NCBI GenBank assembly: GCA_001942045.1
Contig: MSTD01000002.1
Location: 186,001-250,000, forward strand
DNA from: Mycolicibacterium porcinum
GTDB lineage: Bacteria; Actinomycetota; Actinomycetes; Mycobacteriales; Mycobacteriaceae
DNA length: 64,000 nucleotides
Direction of reading: 5' to 3'
The notes under the pieces are model-generated. The model searched no databases, was not told the origin of the DNA, and was given only the letters and a program-made list of their open reading frames with translations. Each line of letters begins with the position of its first letter. Positions within the stretch are counted from its first letter, which is position 1. Position numbers and translations under genes: made by a program. Below are positions 33,938 through 42,753 of this stretch, in pieces.

Positions 33938-34386
33938 CCTCCACCATCGGCGGCACCACCACGCTGGCGTACGACGCCATCGACGTGGGCGATGAGATCA
34001 CTCCACTTGTAGTACCCGTCACCACGACACTGATCGTCGCGGGCGCCATTGCGTCGCGCGATTACATGCCGGTCCATCACGATCGCGATTTCGCGACCGG
34101 GCAGGGGTCGCCGGACATCTTCCTCAACATCCTGACCACCAACGGTCTGTGCGTGAAGTTCCTGCACGACTGGGCCGGTCCCGAGGCGATGATCAAGCGG
34201 TTGTCGATTCGGCTCGGCGTACCGGCATTCCCGAATGATCCGCTGCGCTTCACCGGCACCGTCGCAGCGAAGTCAATCGGCGACGGCGAGGGACTGGTCG
34301 AAGTGTCACTGAAGGGCACCAACAGTCTTGGCGATCACGTTTCGGGCACTGCGGTGCTCAGCCTTCTCGAAGGTGTTCGGGAGTGA
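33934..34386 (+). CDS. MaoC-like hydratase, ChsH1-like catalytic subunit
   Basis: A 150-residue hot-dog protein. SRDYMPVHHDRDFA supplies the catalytic Asp43 and His48 missing from the 31838 partner, the same division of labour as ChsH1 with ChsH2. It would hydrate the enoyl-CoA made by the FadE28/29-like pair to the beta-hydroxyacyl-CoA that the Ltp2-like protein cleaves. Overlaps its neighbours at both ends (ATGA 33934-33937, GTGA 34383-34386). Confidence 0.87.
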   Translation: MTSTIGGTTTLAYDAIDVGDEITPLVVPVTTTLIVAGAIASRDYMPVHHDRDFATGQGSPDIFLNILTTNGLCVKFLHDWAGPEAMIKRLSIRLGVPAFPNDPLRFTGTVAAKSIGDGEGLVEVSLKGTNSLGDHVSGTAVLSLLEGVRE

Positions 34387-35549
34387 GCGGCATCGGCGGA
34401 AAGGCGGCGCTTGCCGGAATCGGCCAGACCGAGTTCTCCAAGGAGTCCGGTCGCACCGAGATGCAACTGGCCTGCGAAGCAGTCAAGGCAGCGATCGACG
34501 ACGCGGGGCTACGCCCGTCCGATATCGACGGCATGGTGACCTTCAGTGTCGACGAGAACGAGGAGATCGAGGTCGCCCGCAACGTGGGCATCCAGAATCT
34601 GTCGTTCTTCACGAGAGTTCCACACGGTGGCGGCGCGGCGGCCGGCACCGTGATGCAGGCGGCGATGGCCGTGGCAACGGGCGTTGCGGAAGCCGTGGTG
34701 TGCTACCGGGCGTTCAACGAGCGTTCGGGTTTCCGATTCGGTGGTGCCGGTCGCCAACCCGGGGTCACCCCGCTGTGGATGGCGCCCTACGCGCCTTTTG
34801 GTTTCATGACGCCGGCCGCCTGGGTGTCCCTGCACGCGCAGCGCTACATGTCGACCTACGGCGTGACCAACGCCGACTTCGGCAAGATCTCGGTGATCGA
34901 CCGCAAGCATGCGGCCAACAACCCCGATGCCTGGTTCTACGGGAAGCCGATCACCATCGAGGAACATCAGCAGTCGCGGTGGATCGTCGAACCCGTGGTC
35001 CGGCTGCTGGATTGCTGTCAGGAGAGTGATGGCGGGGTCGCGATGGTGGTGACCAGTGTGGAGCGGGCCCGCGACCTGCCGCACCCGCCGGCAGTCATCA
35101 CCGCGGCGGCCCAGGGGGCCGCCTATGACGGTGAGGTGATGACCAGTTACTACCGCAACGACATCACGGGCCTGCCGGAGATGGGCGTGGTGGGCAACAA
35201 GCTGTGGGCTGACTCCGGGCTCAAGCCCGCCGACATCTCGACGGCCTTCCTCTACGACCATTTCACCCCGTTCGTCTTCACACAGCTCGAGGAGCTCGGG
35301 TTCTGCGGGCGGGGCGAGGCCAAGGATTTCGTCGACGTCGACGAGCTGTCGGTCGGCGGTCGCACGCCCATCAACACCAACGGCGGTCTGCTCGGCGAGG
35401 CCTACATCCACGGCATGAACGGCATCACCGAGGGAGTCCGGCAGGTCCGCGGCACATCTCACAATCAGGTGGCAGACGTCGAACACGTGCTGGTGACCTC
35501 CGGCACCGGCGTTCCCACCAGCGGCCTGATCCTGGCTCCGGTCCACTAG
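34383..35549 (+). CDS. Ltp2-like thiolase-fold retro-aldolase
   Basis: A 388-residue thiolase-fold lipid-transfer-type protein. At the place of the thiolase nucleophilic Cys the sequence is PHGGGAAAGTV, with no Cys, so it cannot be a standard thiolase. It carries LYDHFTPFV, NTNGGLLGEAYIHGMNG and a C-terminal TSGTGVPTSG. Ltp2 uses tyrosines to cleave a 3-carbon unit by retro-aldol reaction in complex with DUF35. The start is GTG 34383, overlapping the previous stop. Together with genes 29415-34386 it completes an igr-like set. Confidence 0.87.
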   Translation: MSGIGGKAALAGIGQTEFSKESGRTEMQLACEAVKAAIDDAGLRPSDIDGMVTFSVDENEEIEVARNVGIQNLSFFTRVPHGGGAAAGTVMQAAMAVATGVAEAVVCYRAFNERSGFRFGGAGRQPGVTPLWMAPYAPFGFMTPAAWVSLHAQRYMSTYGVTNADFGKISVIDRKHAANNPDAWFYGKPITIEEHQQSRWIVEPVVRLLDCCQESDGGVAMVVTSVERARDLPHPPAVITAAAQGAAYDGEVMTSYYRNDITGLPEMGVVGNKLWADSGLKPADISTAFLYDHFTPFVFTQLEELGFCGRGEAKDFVDVDELSVGGRTPINTNGGLLGEAYIHGMNGITEGVRQVRGTSHNQVADVEHVLVTSGTGVPTSGLILAPVH

Positions 35550-35560
35550 TCTGACGCTCT

Positions 35561-36157
35561 ATGACGCAAGCGACCGCCGCCGACACCCGAGAGATCATCA
35601 TCTCGGCGGCCTTTGCCTGCTTTCGCACCCGGGGCCTGGCCAAAACCACCATGGTGGACATCGCGAGGGCTGCCGAGGTCTCCCGAAGCACCGTCTACGA
35701 GTACTTCAAGGACAAGGAAACCGTCGTCGAGGCCTGCGCCGAGGCGGCCTCACAGCGCTTCTACCGCAATATGGCCAAGGCCATCGACCGCGACGGCGGC
35801 AGCACGCTGGAGGGCAAGCTGGTGCGCGCGGCGGTGTTCGTGTGTCAGGCCCGCCGGGTTGTCGAACCCGAGGTCTACTTCGATCATCAGGAAGTGAACC
35901 TGATGCTGACCAAGAACGCCGCCACCCTGCTGCAGGAGTGCTCGGAGTTCTTCGCGCCGTACCTTTCCGCAGCACGTCACACCGGCGAGGTCCGCCACGA
36001 CCTCGACATACCCTCCGCAGCGGAGTGGTTCTCACGAATGTTGTTCTCGCTGTTCACGACTCCATCGGCACTCATCGAAAACGACGACGCAGTGGCCGAA
36101 TTCGTCAGACCGTATGCCGTCCAGGGCTTCGGCGGAGGTCGTCCACCTAGACGGTGA
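35561..36157 (+). CDS. TetR-family regulator
   Basis: A 198-residue TetR protein: helix-turn-helix near residues 30-60 (TTMVDIARAAEVSRSTVYEYF), then a ligand-binding C-terminal domain. It follows the Ltp2-like gene by 11 bp and probably belongs to the igr-like operon, which would make it autoregulated by the palindrome at 29280-29301. It is also a candidate for the operator A regulon, whose copies surround it. Its ligand is probably an acyl-CoA intermediate, as for KstR/KstR2 (inference). Confidence 0.88.
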   Translation: MTQATAADTREIIISAAFACFRTRGLAKTTMVDIARAAEVSRSTVYEYFKDKETVVEACAEAASQRFYRNMAKAIDRDGGSTLEGKLVRAAVFVCQARRVVEPEVYFDHQEVNLMLTKNAATLLQECSEFFAPYLSAARHTGEVRHDLDIPSAAEWFSRMLFSLFTTPSALIENDDAVAEFVRPYAVQGFGGGRPPRR

Positions 36158-36194
36158 CACACCGGTCAGCCGGTCCAGCGAGTCGCACCCAGAT

Positions 36195-36210
36195 GAAAAT
36201 GGCTATTCTC
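36195..36210. promoter_or_regulatory. Operator A, copy 6 (GAAAAT-N4-ATTCTC)
   Basis: In the 100-bp gap between the TetR gene (ending 36157) and the uncharacterised gene at 36258, 48 bp from its ATG. Extended context TGAAAAT...ATTCTCA is symmetric. Confidence 0.7.
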
Positions 36211-36257
36211 AACTATGAGATCGGCTACTATCAATTCCACACAGGCAAGGGGCGATC

Positions 36258-36812
36258 ATGACGGTAACGGCTAAGTCCGACGCGAGCAGAATGCAATCCG
36301 AGCGCGGCTACGCCACCCCGCACTGCCTGGTGGTCTTTGCCAGCAGTTCCGCCGATGCCGCCGAGTTCGCCGGCGGGCTCATCTTCGATCGCGTCGGAGC
36401 AGGCTGGGAAGTGAAGATCCATCTCGCCTCGGCCGGCCCCGAAGACGAACGTACGCTGCGCATCCTCGGCGTCAAGAGCCGCATGCGCTCAGCCCGCTTC
36501 GATCCGGCTGACTGGCCCGACTCGATACTGATCGGCGCGGACGTCTTCAACACTCAACCCGACATACGCCGCATCTTCAACGCCGCCACACGCCGGCCGC
36601 ACACCGAGGTCGCTATGTGGGGTGGCAATTGGCCCGGCGACCTAGAGGTCGGTACCGGCATGGTCGAACACCGACTGAGTATCGCAGCACGCGCCTTCAA
36701 GGTGTACGCCGTCGCATCCGCGGGCCTCGACCGGCCCGTCGATCCCGCTGAGCAATTCCTCAGTGGCCAGCGCCCCGCCCGCACTATGGCGCCGCTGCTG
36801 CCACCCGCCTGA
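36258..36812 (+). CDS. Uncharacterised protein, 184 aa
   Basis: I do not recognise this protein. It is predicted soluble, with no signal peptide or membrane segment, and alternates alpha and beta patterns: CLVVFASSSADAAEF near 23-37, WEVKIHLASAG, ADVFNTQPDIRRIF near 94-107, VAMWGGNWPGDLEVGTGM near 117-134. The AxxFN and GGNWPGD stretches do not match a motif I can name. An AAGGGG site precedes ATG 36258 and operator copy 6 lies upstream, so it is a single-gene unit of the same regulon. It is tail to tail with the P450 gene at 36819. Confidence 0.7.
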   Translation: MTVTAKSDASRMQSERGYATPHCLVVFASSSADAAEFAGGLIFDRVGAGWEVKIHLASAGPEDERTLRILGVKSRMRSARFDPADWPDSILIGADVFNTQPDIRRIFNAATRRPHTEVAMWGGNWPGDLEVGTGMVEHRLSIAARAFKVYAVASAGLDRPVDPAEQFLSGQRPARTMAPLLPPA

Positions 36813-36818
36813 CCCCGA

Positions 36819-38051
36819 TCAGCCCAGCCGTCGGACCGGAACGTTCGCCCAGCCGCAGACATTCGACATCGCCACCCGACGCAGTCCGTCGCGATCCACT
36901 TCGTAGTCGGGGAGCACATCGAGCAATGCGTCCAGCGCGATCCGACTCTCCATCCGCGCCAGCGCCGCACCGAGGCAGCTGTGCACGCCGTAGCCGAATG
37001 CGAGGTTGAAGCCCATCTTGCGCTCGCGGTCGATGTCGAGCTGGTCCGGATCCGGGAACATGCGCTCATCTCTGGTCGCGGCCGCGGTCAGCAGCAGCAC
37101 CACACTGTCCCGCGGGATCGTGGTCCCGTGCAACGTCACATCGCGCGTCGCGGTACGTACCTGATACTGCGACGGAGCTTCATAGCGCAGCAGTTCTTCA
37201 ATGGCCGCCGGAATCTTGCTGCGGTTGGCGCGCAGCGCCTGCCACTGTTCGGGGAAATCCGCGAAGGCCACGATGGCGTTGCCGACGAGCTTGGTGACGG
37301 TCTCTGCGCCGGCACCGCCGAGCAGTGTTGCGAATCCCGCGATATCGACGTCGGTCAGCTTCTCGACCACACCGTCACGTTCGATCTCGGTCTCGATGAG
37401 CCGGCTGATCATGTCGTCGCGCGGGTCCGCGCGGCGCTGTTGAATCAGCTTGTAGTAGTACACACCGGTGTTCATCGATGCTTCGAGACCCTCTGGCGGA
37501 ACGATGATGTCGCCGATGCGCCGCTCCAGCAACAGGTCCAGCCACCGCCGGATCTGTTCTCGATCCTCCTTGGGCACCCCGAGCATGGTGGTGATCACTT
37601 CATTGGGGAACAACGCGGAGAAGTCGGCGACCACATCGAACGACCGCGGATCGAGCGCGTCGATGCACTCGTAGATCTTCTCGCGCACCATGTCTTCCAA
37701 CGAAGCGATCGCACGCGGAGTGAACACGTTGCTGACCAGCTTGCGCATCTTCTGATGTTCCGGTGGATCCATCGAGATGATCACTTTGGGCGGTGGGATC
37801 GCACCGTCGTAAGCCTTGACCGCGTCCAGCGTGGCACCCTTGGCTGACGAGAACGTCTCATGGTCCCTCGTCGCCGGGGCCACGTCCTCGTACCGGCTCA
37901 GCGCCCAGAAATCCCACTTCTCGTTGTAGTACACCGGTGCCTCGTCACGCAGCCGCCGAAAGGTCTCGTAGGCACCGTCGAAGAATTCCGCGGAAAAGGG
38001 ATCGAACTCCACGCTGCCCGAAGCCGTCGTCGACGTGTGTGGTGCATTCAC
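36819..38051 (-). CDS. Cytochrome P450
   Basis: A 410-residue P450 and close paralogue of the 13270 product (shared VEFDPFSAEFF start, FALLPNE-like ALFPNEVITTMLGVP, GGAGAETVTK I-helix). ExxR is in EELLRY, and the heme loop FGYGVHSCLG gives Cys359 as the thiolate. The start is GTG 38051, which overlaps the CoA-transferase stop (GTGA 38048-38051); the longer frame to 38333 is inside that gene. Second gene of the operon 39268-36819. Confidence 0.91.
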   Translation of the reverse strand: MNAPHTSTTASGSVEFDPFSAEFFDGAYETFRRLRDEAPVYYNEKWDFWALSRYEDVAPATRDHETFSSAKGATLDAVKAYDGAIPPPKVIISMDPPEHQKMRKLVSNVFTPRAIASLEDMVREKIYECIDALDPRSFDVVADFSALFPNEVITTMLGVPKEDREQIRRWLDLLLERRIGDIIVPPEGLEASMNTGVYYYKLIQQRRADPRDDMISRLIETEIERDGVVEKLTDVDIAGFATLLGGAGAETVTKLVGNAIVAFADFPEQWQALRANRSKIPAAIEELLRYEAPSQYQVRTATRDVTLHGTTIPRDSVVLLLTAAATRDERMFPDPDQLDIDRERKMGFNLAFGYGVHSCLGAALARMESRIALDALLDVLPDYEVDRDGLRRVAMSNVCGWANVPVRRLG

Positions 38052-39268
38052 AGGATGGCTCCGGATTCCTTGTACTTCTCGATCGTTTCCCACGCCAGGC
38101 CCGCCTCCAAGAGCACCTCTTCGGTGTGCTGGCCGTGCTCGGGTGCTCCCGGTGGCACCACCGCCTGTTCGTCGAACTGCACCGGGTTGGTCGGGAGCAC
38201 GTACGGCATGCCGTTCATCGTCGCGGTCTGTGCCACATAGCCGTTGGCGGTCACAGCAGGATCCGCGCACAGCTCGCCCGGGGTCTGCACGATGCCCCAC
38301 GCTCCGGACAGGCCGGCAAGTGCCTCGCGCCATTCGGCAAGCGTTCGTTGGGCGAAGGCCTCGTCGAGGTGCTGGATCAGCTGCACCCGGTTCTCATAAC
38401 GTGAGGCAGGCTCGGCGAACCGCGGGTCGGCGATCAACTCCGGCAGCCCGATGGCGTGCATCGCCTCCGGGTAGAACTTGTCCAGTTGCAACATCATCAG
38501 CTGCACATGCCGGTCGTCTCTGGTGCGATATGTCCCGACCAGCGGATTGGGCGCGTCGGCATGGCCGTACTTCGGAATCGACGTGCCGCCGTGGATCTGA
38601 CTCACCGCCACATCCGGGCTGAGATTCCACGCCGCCAAGGCCAACAGCGAAACGTCGACTACCGACCCCTCCCCCGTGGTCGCCTTCCGGTAGAGCGCAG
38701 CGGCGATCCCGCCGGCAATCGTCATGCCGCCGAGCAGATCTCCGAACGCGGGCCGTGAGCGCACCAGCTCGTCACCGTCTTCGGTGAGCATGGTGGCGAT
38801 GCCGCCGCGGGCCCAATATGAGACCCCGTCATATCCCGGCTTGTCCGCGTCCGGCCCTTTGGGACCGTGTCCGGAACCTCGTACGTACACGATCCCCGGA
38901 TTGGCAGATTGGATGTCATCGACGTCGATGCCGAGCTTCTTGCGTCGCTCGGGCAGGTAACTGGTCAGGAATACGTCACAGGTCTTAGCGAGTTCGCGAA
39001 CGACCGACTGCCCATCGGGGGTGCTCAGGTCGACGCCGATCGACTTCTTGCCGCGGTTCGGGATTTCGATCATGTAGTTGACCGAACCCCCGCCCTCATC
39101 GACGATGCCCATCGTGACGAGGCCGCGCTGGGGATCACCGCCGTCACACGGTTCGACCTTGATGACCTCGGCTCCCCATTCAGCCAGGACCGCACCGGCC
39201 GACGGCACGAACGTCCACGCCGCAACCTCCAACACCCGTACCCCGTCAAGCACCTTGCGAGTGGAAAT
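38048..39268 (-). CDS. Family III CoA-transferase (CaiB/BaiF), probable ATT start
   Basis: A single-unit family III CoA-transferase of about 406 residues: LDGVRVLEVAAWTFVPSAG at the N terminus, YVRGSGHGPKGPDADKPGYDG, and a central FGDLLGGMTIAGGIAAALY. No ATG is available. A GGAGG sequence five to six bases before an ATT codon at 39268 suggests an unusual ATT start; alternatives are GTG 39253 (weak ribosome site) and GTG 39328, which lies inside the operator at 39321-39336. Divergent from the ligase at 39359 and coupled to the P450 downstream. Confidence 0.83.
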   Translation of the reverse strand: MSTRKVLDGVRVLEVAAWTFVPSAGAVLAEWGAEVIKVEPCDGGDPQRGLVTMGIVDEGGGSVNYMIEIPNRGKKSIGVDLSTPDGQSVVRELAKTCDVFLTSYLPERRKKLGIDVDDIQSANPGIVYVRGSGHGPKGPDADKPGYDGVSYWARGGIATMLTEDGDELVRSRPAFGDLLGGMTIAGGIAAALYRKATTGEGSVVDVSLLALAAWNLSPDVAVSQIHGGTSIPKYGHADAPNPLVGTYRTRDDRHVQLMMLQLDKFYPEAMHAIGLPELIADPRFAEPASRYENRVQLIQHLDEAFAQRTLAEWREALAGLSGAWGIVQTPGELCADPAVTANGYVAQTATMNGMPYVLPTNPVQFDEQAVVPPGAPEHGQHTEEVLLEAGLAWETIEKYKESGAIL

Positions 39269-39320
39269 CGTGTCCTCCCATGATCGTGGTGCCTTCAGAG
39301 TAGCCAATATCAACCCGATG

Positions 39321-39336
39321 GAGAACACTCATTCTC
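39321..39336. promoter_or_regulatory. Operator A, copy 7 (GAGAAC-N4-ATTCTC)
   Basis: In the 90-bp gap between the divergent CoA-transferase/P450 operon and the ligase/SDR operon. A second small perfect inverted repeat, GTATCG-T-CGATAC, lies at 39344-39356 just before ATG 39359. Confidence 0.75.
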
Positions 39337-39358
39337 ATATTCGGTATCGTCGATACTC

Positions 39359-40972
39359 ATGCCCCTCCCGCCGATCACCCCGACCGTCTCCGAGCTGGTG
39401 CGATCCTCAGCCGCCCGCTTTCGGGACAAGCCGTATCTGATTGCCGACGACAGGGTTCTGACCTACCGCGATCTCGACTCGCGGTCCGCGCGACTGGCCA
39501 TGAACCTCATATCGATGGGCCTGGGCAAGGGGGACCACGTCGGGCTGCTCATGCCCAACAGCGTCGAGTGGGCGATAACCTGGTTCGCAGTGACCCGTAT
39601 CGGCGCAATAGCCGTGCCGCTGAATACCTTTCACAAAGCCACCGAGCTTGCCTGGACAGTACGCCACGCCGACCTGCGCGCCATACTGGCATGGTCGAGG
39701 TTTCGCAACCAGAACTTTGTCGAGCTCCTCGAGGACGCACTGCCAGGACTTGCCGACCAGCAGAATCCGGACCGAATCGCAGTCCGGGCGGCCCCCTACC
39801 TGCGCAGGGTCGCAGTATGGGGCGACGCCGACCGCCCCTGGGCCACAGCACTGTCCGACGAGGCACCATCGAACGCATTCGACACCGACTTCCTGGCCGA
39901 CATCGAAGCATGTGTCACACCGGCCGATGACGCGATGATCATCTACACCTCCGGGAGCACGGGGGACCCCAAGGCTCCGGTGCACACGCACGGGGTGCTG
40001 ATTCGCCAGTCGTACAACCTGACATTCTCTTATGGGGTGACCGGTGGAGAGGTCATGTTCACCTCGATGCCGTTCTTCTGGGTGGGCGGGCTCATCACCG
40101 GATTACACGCGGTTGCCCACCACGGCGCCACGCTGGTTACCCAACCCGCATTCGACGCTGGCGAGGCACTCGAACTCATTGAACGCCACCGCGCCACCAT
40201 CACGTTGGGCTGGCCACAGCAGGGCAAGACATTGGCCGAGCACCCAGATTTCGGAAAGCGAGATCTGAGCTCGGTCCGGCGCACCAGCATGCCCGCGATG
40301 GTCGATCCGGAACGGAGACCCCTAGGACCCAACGCCCTTGGTATGACTGAACTGTGTGGCAGCCACATCGGTGTGGACCCATACATACCGCAACCGCCCG
40401 AGCGGGCTCAGACGGGTGGGTGGCCGATGGAAGGCCTGGAGCACCTCATCGTCGATCCCGACACGAATACGCCACTGCCAGGCGGCTTCCGCGGCGAGAT
40501 CTGGGTTCGTGGATATTCGCTGATGCAGCGTCTTTACAAGCGCGAACGAGAGGATGTCTTCACCCCGGACGGTTACTACCGCACCGGAGACAGCGGAGTC
40601 CGATTCCACGACGGGTGGATCGCATACACGGGACGACTCGGAGACCTGATCAAGACCGGCGGCGGCACCAATGTCACTCCGTCCGAGGTGGAACTGGCGC
40701 TAGCTGGTTGCGACGGGGTCTTGGAAGCCTACGTCGTCGGCGCAGAGGACGGTGATCGCGGAACGGTCGTCGCCGCGGCCGTGGTGCCCCACGGATCCGC
40801 TGTGCTCGATGCACAGGCGCTGCGCGCCCAGCTCCGGGATCGGTTGTCCGCGTACAAGGTTCCGAAGTTCATCTGGATCACCGACAAGGCGGCACTGCCG
40901 TTCACCGCGACCGGGAAAGTGAAGAAATCCGATCTGGCGCTCCAGTTGAAGGAGTTGCTGACGCAGCGTTAG
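39359..40972 (+). CDS. Acyl-CoA ligase (AMP-binding, ANL superfamily)
   Basis: A 537-residue adenylate-forming enzyme: IIYTSGSTGDPKAPVHTH near 196-213, a MTELCGSH segment near 325, GYYRTGDSGV near 404, GRLGDLIKTGGGTNVTP near 422, and the C-terminal catalytic Lys in FTATGKVKKSD. It differs from the three other ligases in the longer N terminus. ATG 39359 follows operator copy 7 by 22 bp. The SDR gene follows 100 bp downstream. Confidence 0.89.
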   Translation: MPLPPITPTVSELVRSSAARFRDKPYLIADDRVLTYRDLDSRSARLAMNLISMGLGKGDHVGLLMPNSVEWAITWFAVTRIGAIAVPLNTFHKATELAWTVRHADLRAILAWSRFRNQNFVELLEDALPGLADQQNPDRIAVRAAPYLRRVAVWGDADRPWATALSDEAPSNAFDTDFLADIEACVTPADDAMIIYTSGSTGDPKAPVHTHGVLIRQSYNLTFSYGVTGGEVMFTSMPFFWVGGLITGLHAVAHHGATLVTQPAFDAGEALELIERHRATITLGWPQQGKTLAEHPDFGKRDLSSVRRTSMPAMVDPERRPLGPNALGMTELCGSHIGVDPYIPQPPERAQTGGWPMEGLEHLIVDPDTNTPLPGGFRGEIWVRGYSLMQRLYKREREDVFTPDGYYRTGDSGVRFHDGWIAYTGRLGDLIKTGGGTNVTPSEVELALAGCDGVLEAYVVGAEDGDRGTVVAAAVVPHGSAVLDAQALRAQLRDRLSAYKVPKFIWITDKAALPFTATGKVKKSDLALQLKELLTQR

Positions 40973-40976
40973 GCGG

Positions 40977-41013
40977 CGCGGGCCCCGAAACTCCTCTCTC
41001 TCGCGGGCCCCGA
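40977..41013. repeat. Two direct copies of CGCGGGCCCCGA in an intergenic gap
   Basis: Copies at 40977-40988 and 41002-41013, 25 bp apart, separated by a pyrimidine-rich CTCCTCTCTCT stretch, between the ligase and SDR genes. Each copy contains GGGCCC. Function unknown; no other signal is apparent in this 100-bp gap. Confidence 0.5.
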
Positions 41014-41072
41014 GTGCGCTCTGTGCCGTCGCACCATCCGGTCCATCCTTGATCCGAAAGGCCGAAAACGAC

Positions 41073-41831
41073 ATGAGTGATCGACATTCCGACATCTCGG
41101 GTACCCGGATGCTGGTCGTGGGAGCGTCATCGGGGATCGGACGTGCACTTGCCCGCGCTGCCCGCGCCCGGGGTGCCACCGTAGCGCTGGCCGCGCGGCG
41201 CGTCGACCTGCTCGACGAACTGGCCACCGAACTGGGCGGTACCGCACATGAACTCGACGTATCCGACCCGCGAGCGGTAGAACAGGTCGTCGACCGGGTG
41301 GCGGCCGAGTTGGGTCGCCTCGATGCGGTCGTCTTCACCAGTGCAGTCGTGCCGTTCGCGTTGATCGAGGACACCGATGTCACGACCTGGGTGCATGCCT
41401 ACGCGGTCAACGCAGTCGGCGCGTCCCACCTGTTGCGTTCGGCGCTACCGCACCTTTCCGACGATGCCGTCACGCTCATCGCGTCGAGCCACGACGTGGG
41501 ACGTCCGCGAGCAGGGGTGGCCGCGTATCACGCCAGCAAGGCGGCGCTCGACGAGATCCTGCGTTCCTGGCGTGCCGAACATCCGGAGCTGCCGGTGATC
41601 CGGGTCAGCGTGGGCCCCACCGAGGACACCGAGATATTGCGCGGGGCCGACCGCGATCTACTGGCCGACCTCTACCGCGCCTGGGCACAAGAAGGTCAGA
41701 TACCCGCTCGGATGTCGGCGGTGGAGGACGTCGCGAATGCGATGTTGTCGCTCATCGCAGTGAGCCGGGCAAATCCTTCAGTGGTCAGCGAAATCGTCCA
41801 CCTCGCACCGCGAGTGCCGAAAAGTCGATAG
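41073..41831 (+). CDS. SDR-family oxidoreductase
   Basis: A 252-residue classical SDR: VVGASSGIGR near 16-25, a FTSAV segment in place of NNAG, the catalytic YHASK near 154-158 and SVGPTEDTEIL in the cofactor region. Resembles the 49192 product in lacking the NNAG motif. ATG 41073 was chosen; an in-frame TTG at 41049 is possible. Tail to tail with another SDR gene (29-bp gap). Substrate unknown. Confidence 0.85.
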   Translation: MSDRHSDISGTRMLVVGASSGIGRALARAARARGATVALAARRVDLLDELATELGGTAHELDVSDPRAVEQVVDRVAAELGRLDAVVFTSAVVPFALIEDTDVTTWVHAYAVNAVGASHLLRSALPHLSDDAVTLIASSHDVGRPRAGVAAYHASKAALDEILRSWRAEHPELPVIRVSVGPTEDTEILRGADRDLLADLYRAWAQEGQIPARMSAVEDVANAMLSLIAVSRANPSVVSEIVHLAPRVPKSR

Positions 41832-41860
41832 GAAGTACCCGGATTCAGCTGCGGGGCCGT

Positions 41861-42700
41861 TCAGCCCTTCTTCGCCATCTCATCAGCGGTGTCTGCCCAC
41901 TGAGCGTTGTGGCGTCCCATGGTCATCGCGCCGTTCCAGCCACCATCGGTCCACAACACCGTTCCACCGACGTAGCTCAATCGTGGACTACCCAGGCACA
42001 CGAGAGGCCAGGCCTGCTCCTCTGCCGTCGAGTAGCGTCCGACGGGGCCGATCGCATCGTCGACCGTCTCCTTGCCCATCAGGTCCTGGAATGCCGGCAT
42101 CATCGCCGTGTCGGTCGGGCCGGGATTGATGCAATTGATGCGAATCCCTCTACGCCCCAGCTCGGGATACCACCACCCGACCCAGGCATCGATGATGTAC
42201 TTCGAGTAGGCATAGCCACTCCACGACCACTTCTTCTCATTTGTTTTCAGCCACTCGACGGCGGCATCGAATCCATCGGTCTCCAGCAGCGTGGTGATCA
42301 CCTTGATGTGGTCCTGCCAACCGATCGCAGCCGACGATGAAATGACACTGATGGCCGACTCCGGGGCCATCTTGGGCACCAGCTGCTCGGCGAGGTGACG
42401 TGCGCCGACGAAGTTCACCAGGATGGTGTCCCACTCGCTGAACGGCGGACCCGGCAGTCCCGCGCAACTGAACAGCCCATCGATGGGCCCGTCGATGCCC
42501 GCGGCGATCTCCTCGATGTTGGTCCGGTCCCGGAGATCGATCTGCACGGCGCGGGCGACGGGCACGCTGGTCGGCTTGATATCGAGCGCTGTCACCGTCG
42601 CGCCGAGGTCCGTCAGGATCTGCGCGGTTGCCTGCCCCATGCCCGACGCGGCGCCGGTGACGACGACGGACTTTCCTTCGTACCCGAGTACGTCTTTCAT
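41861..42700 (-). CDS. SDR-family oxidoreductase
   Basis: A 279-residue SDR: VVTGAASGMGQAT near 13-25, the SCAG variant of NNAG near 84, catalytic YAYSKY near 165, then INCINPGPTDTAMMP. The extended length and SSAAIGWQDH segment resemble 3-alpha-hydroxysteroid-dehydrogenase/carbonyl-reductase-type SDRs, but substrate assignment is not safe. ATG 42700 is preceded by GGAAGGAAG; the longer frame to 42757 is not needed. Last gene of the operon 46078-41861. Confidence 0.85.
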   Translation of the reverse strand: MKDVLGYEGKSVVVTGAASGMGQATAQILTDLGATVTALDIKPTSVPVARAVQIDLRDRTNIEEIAAGIDGPIDGLFSCAGLPGPPFSEWDTILVNFVGARHLAEQLVPKMAPESAISVISSSAAIGWQDHIKVITTLLETDGFDAAVEWLKTNEKKWSWSGYAYSKYIIDAWVGWWYPELGRRGIRINCINPGPTDTAMMPAFQDLMGKETVDDAIGPVGRYSTAEEQAWPLVCLGSPRLSYVGGTVLWTDGGWNGAMTMGRHNAQWADTADEMAKKG

Positions 42701-42753
42701 AACGAACTTCCTTCCCGAACGTGGAATATTGATTGGTTGACGGACGGAGAGCT

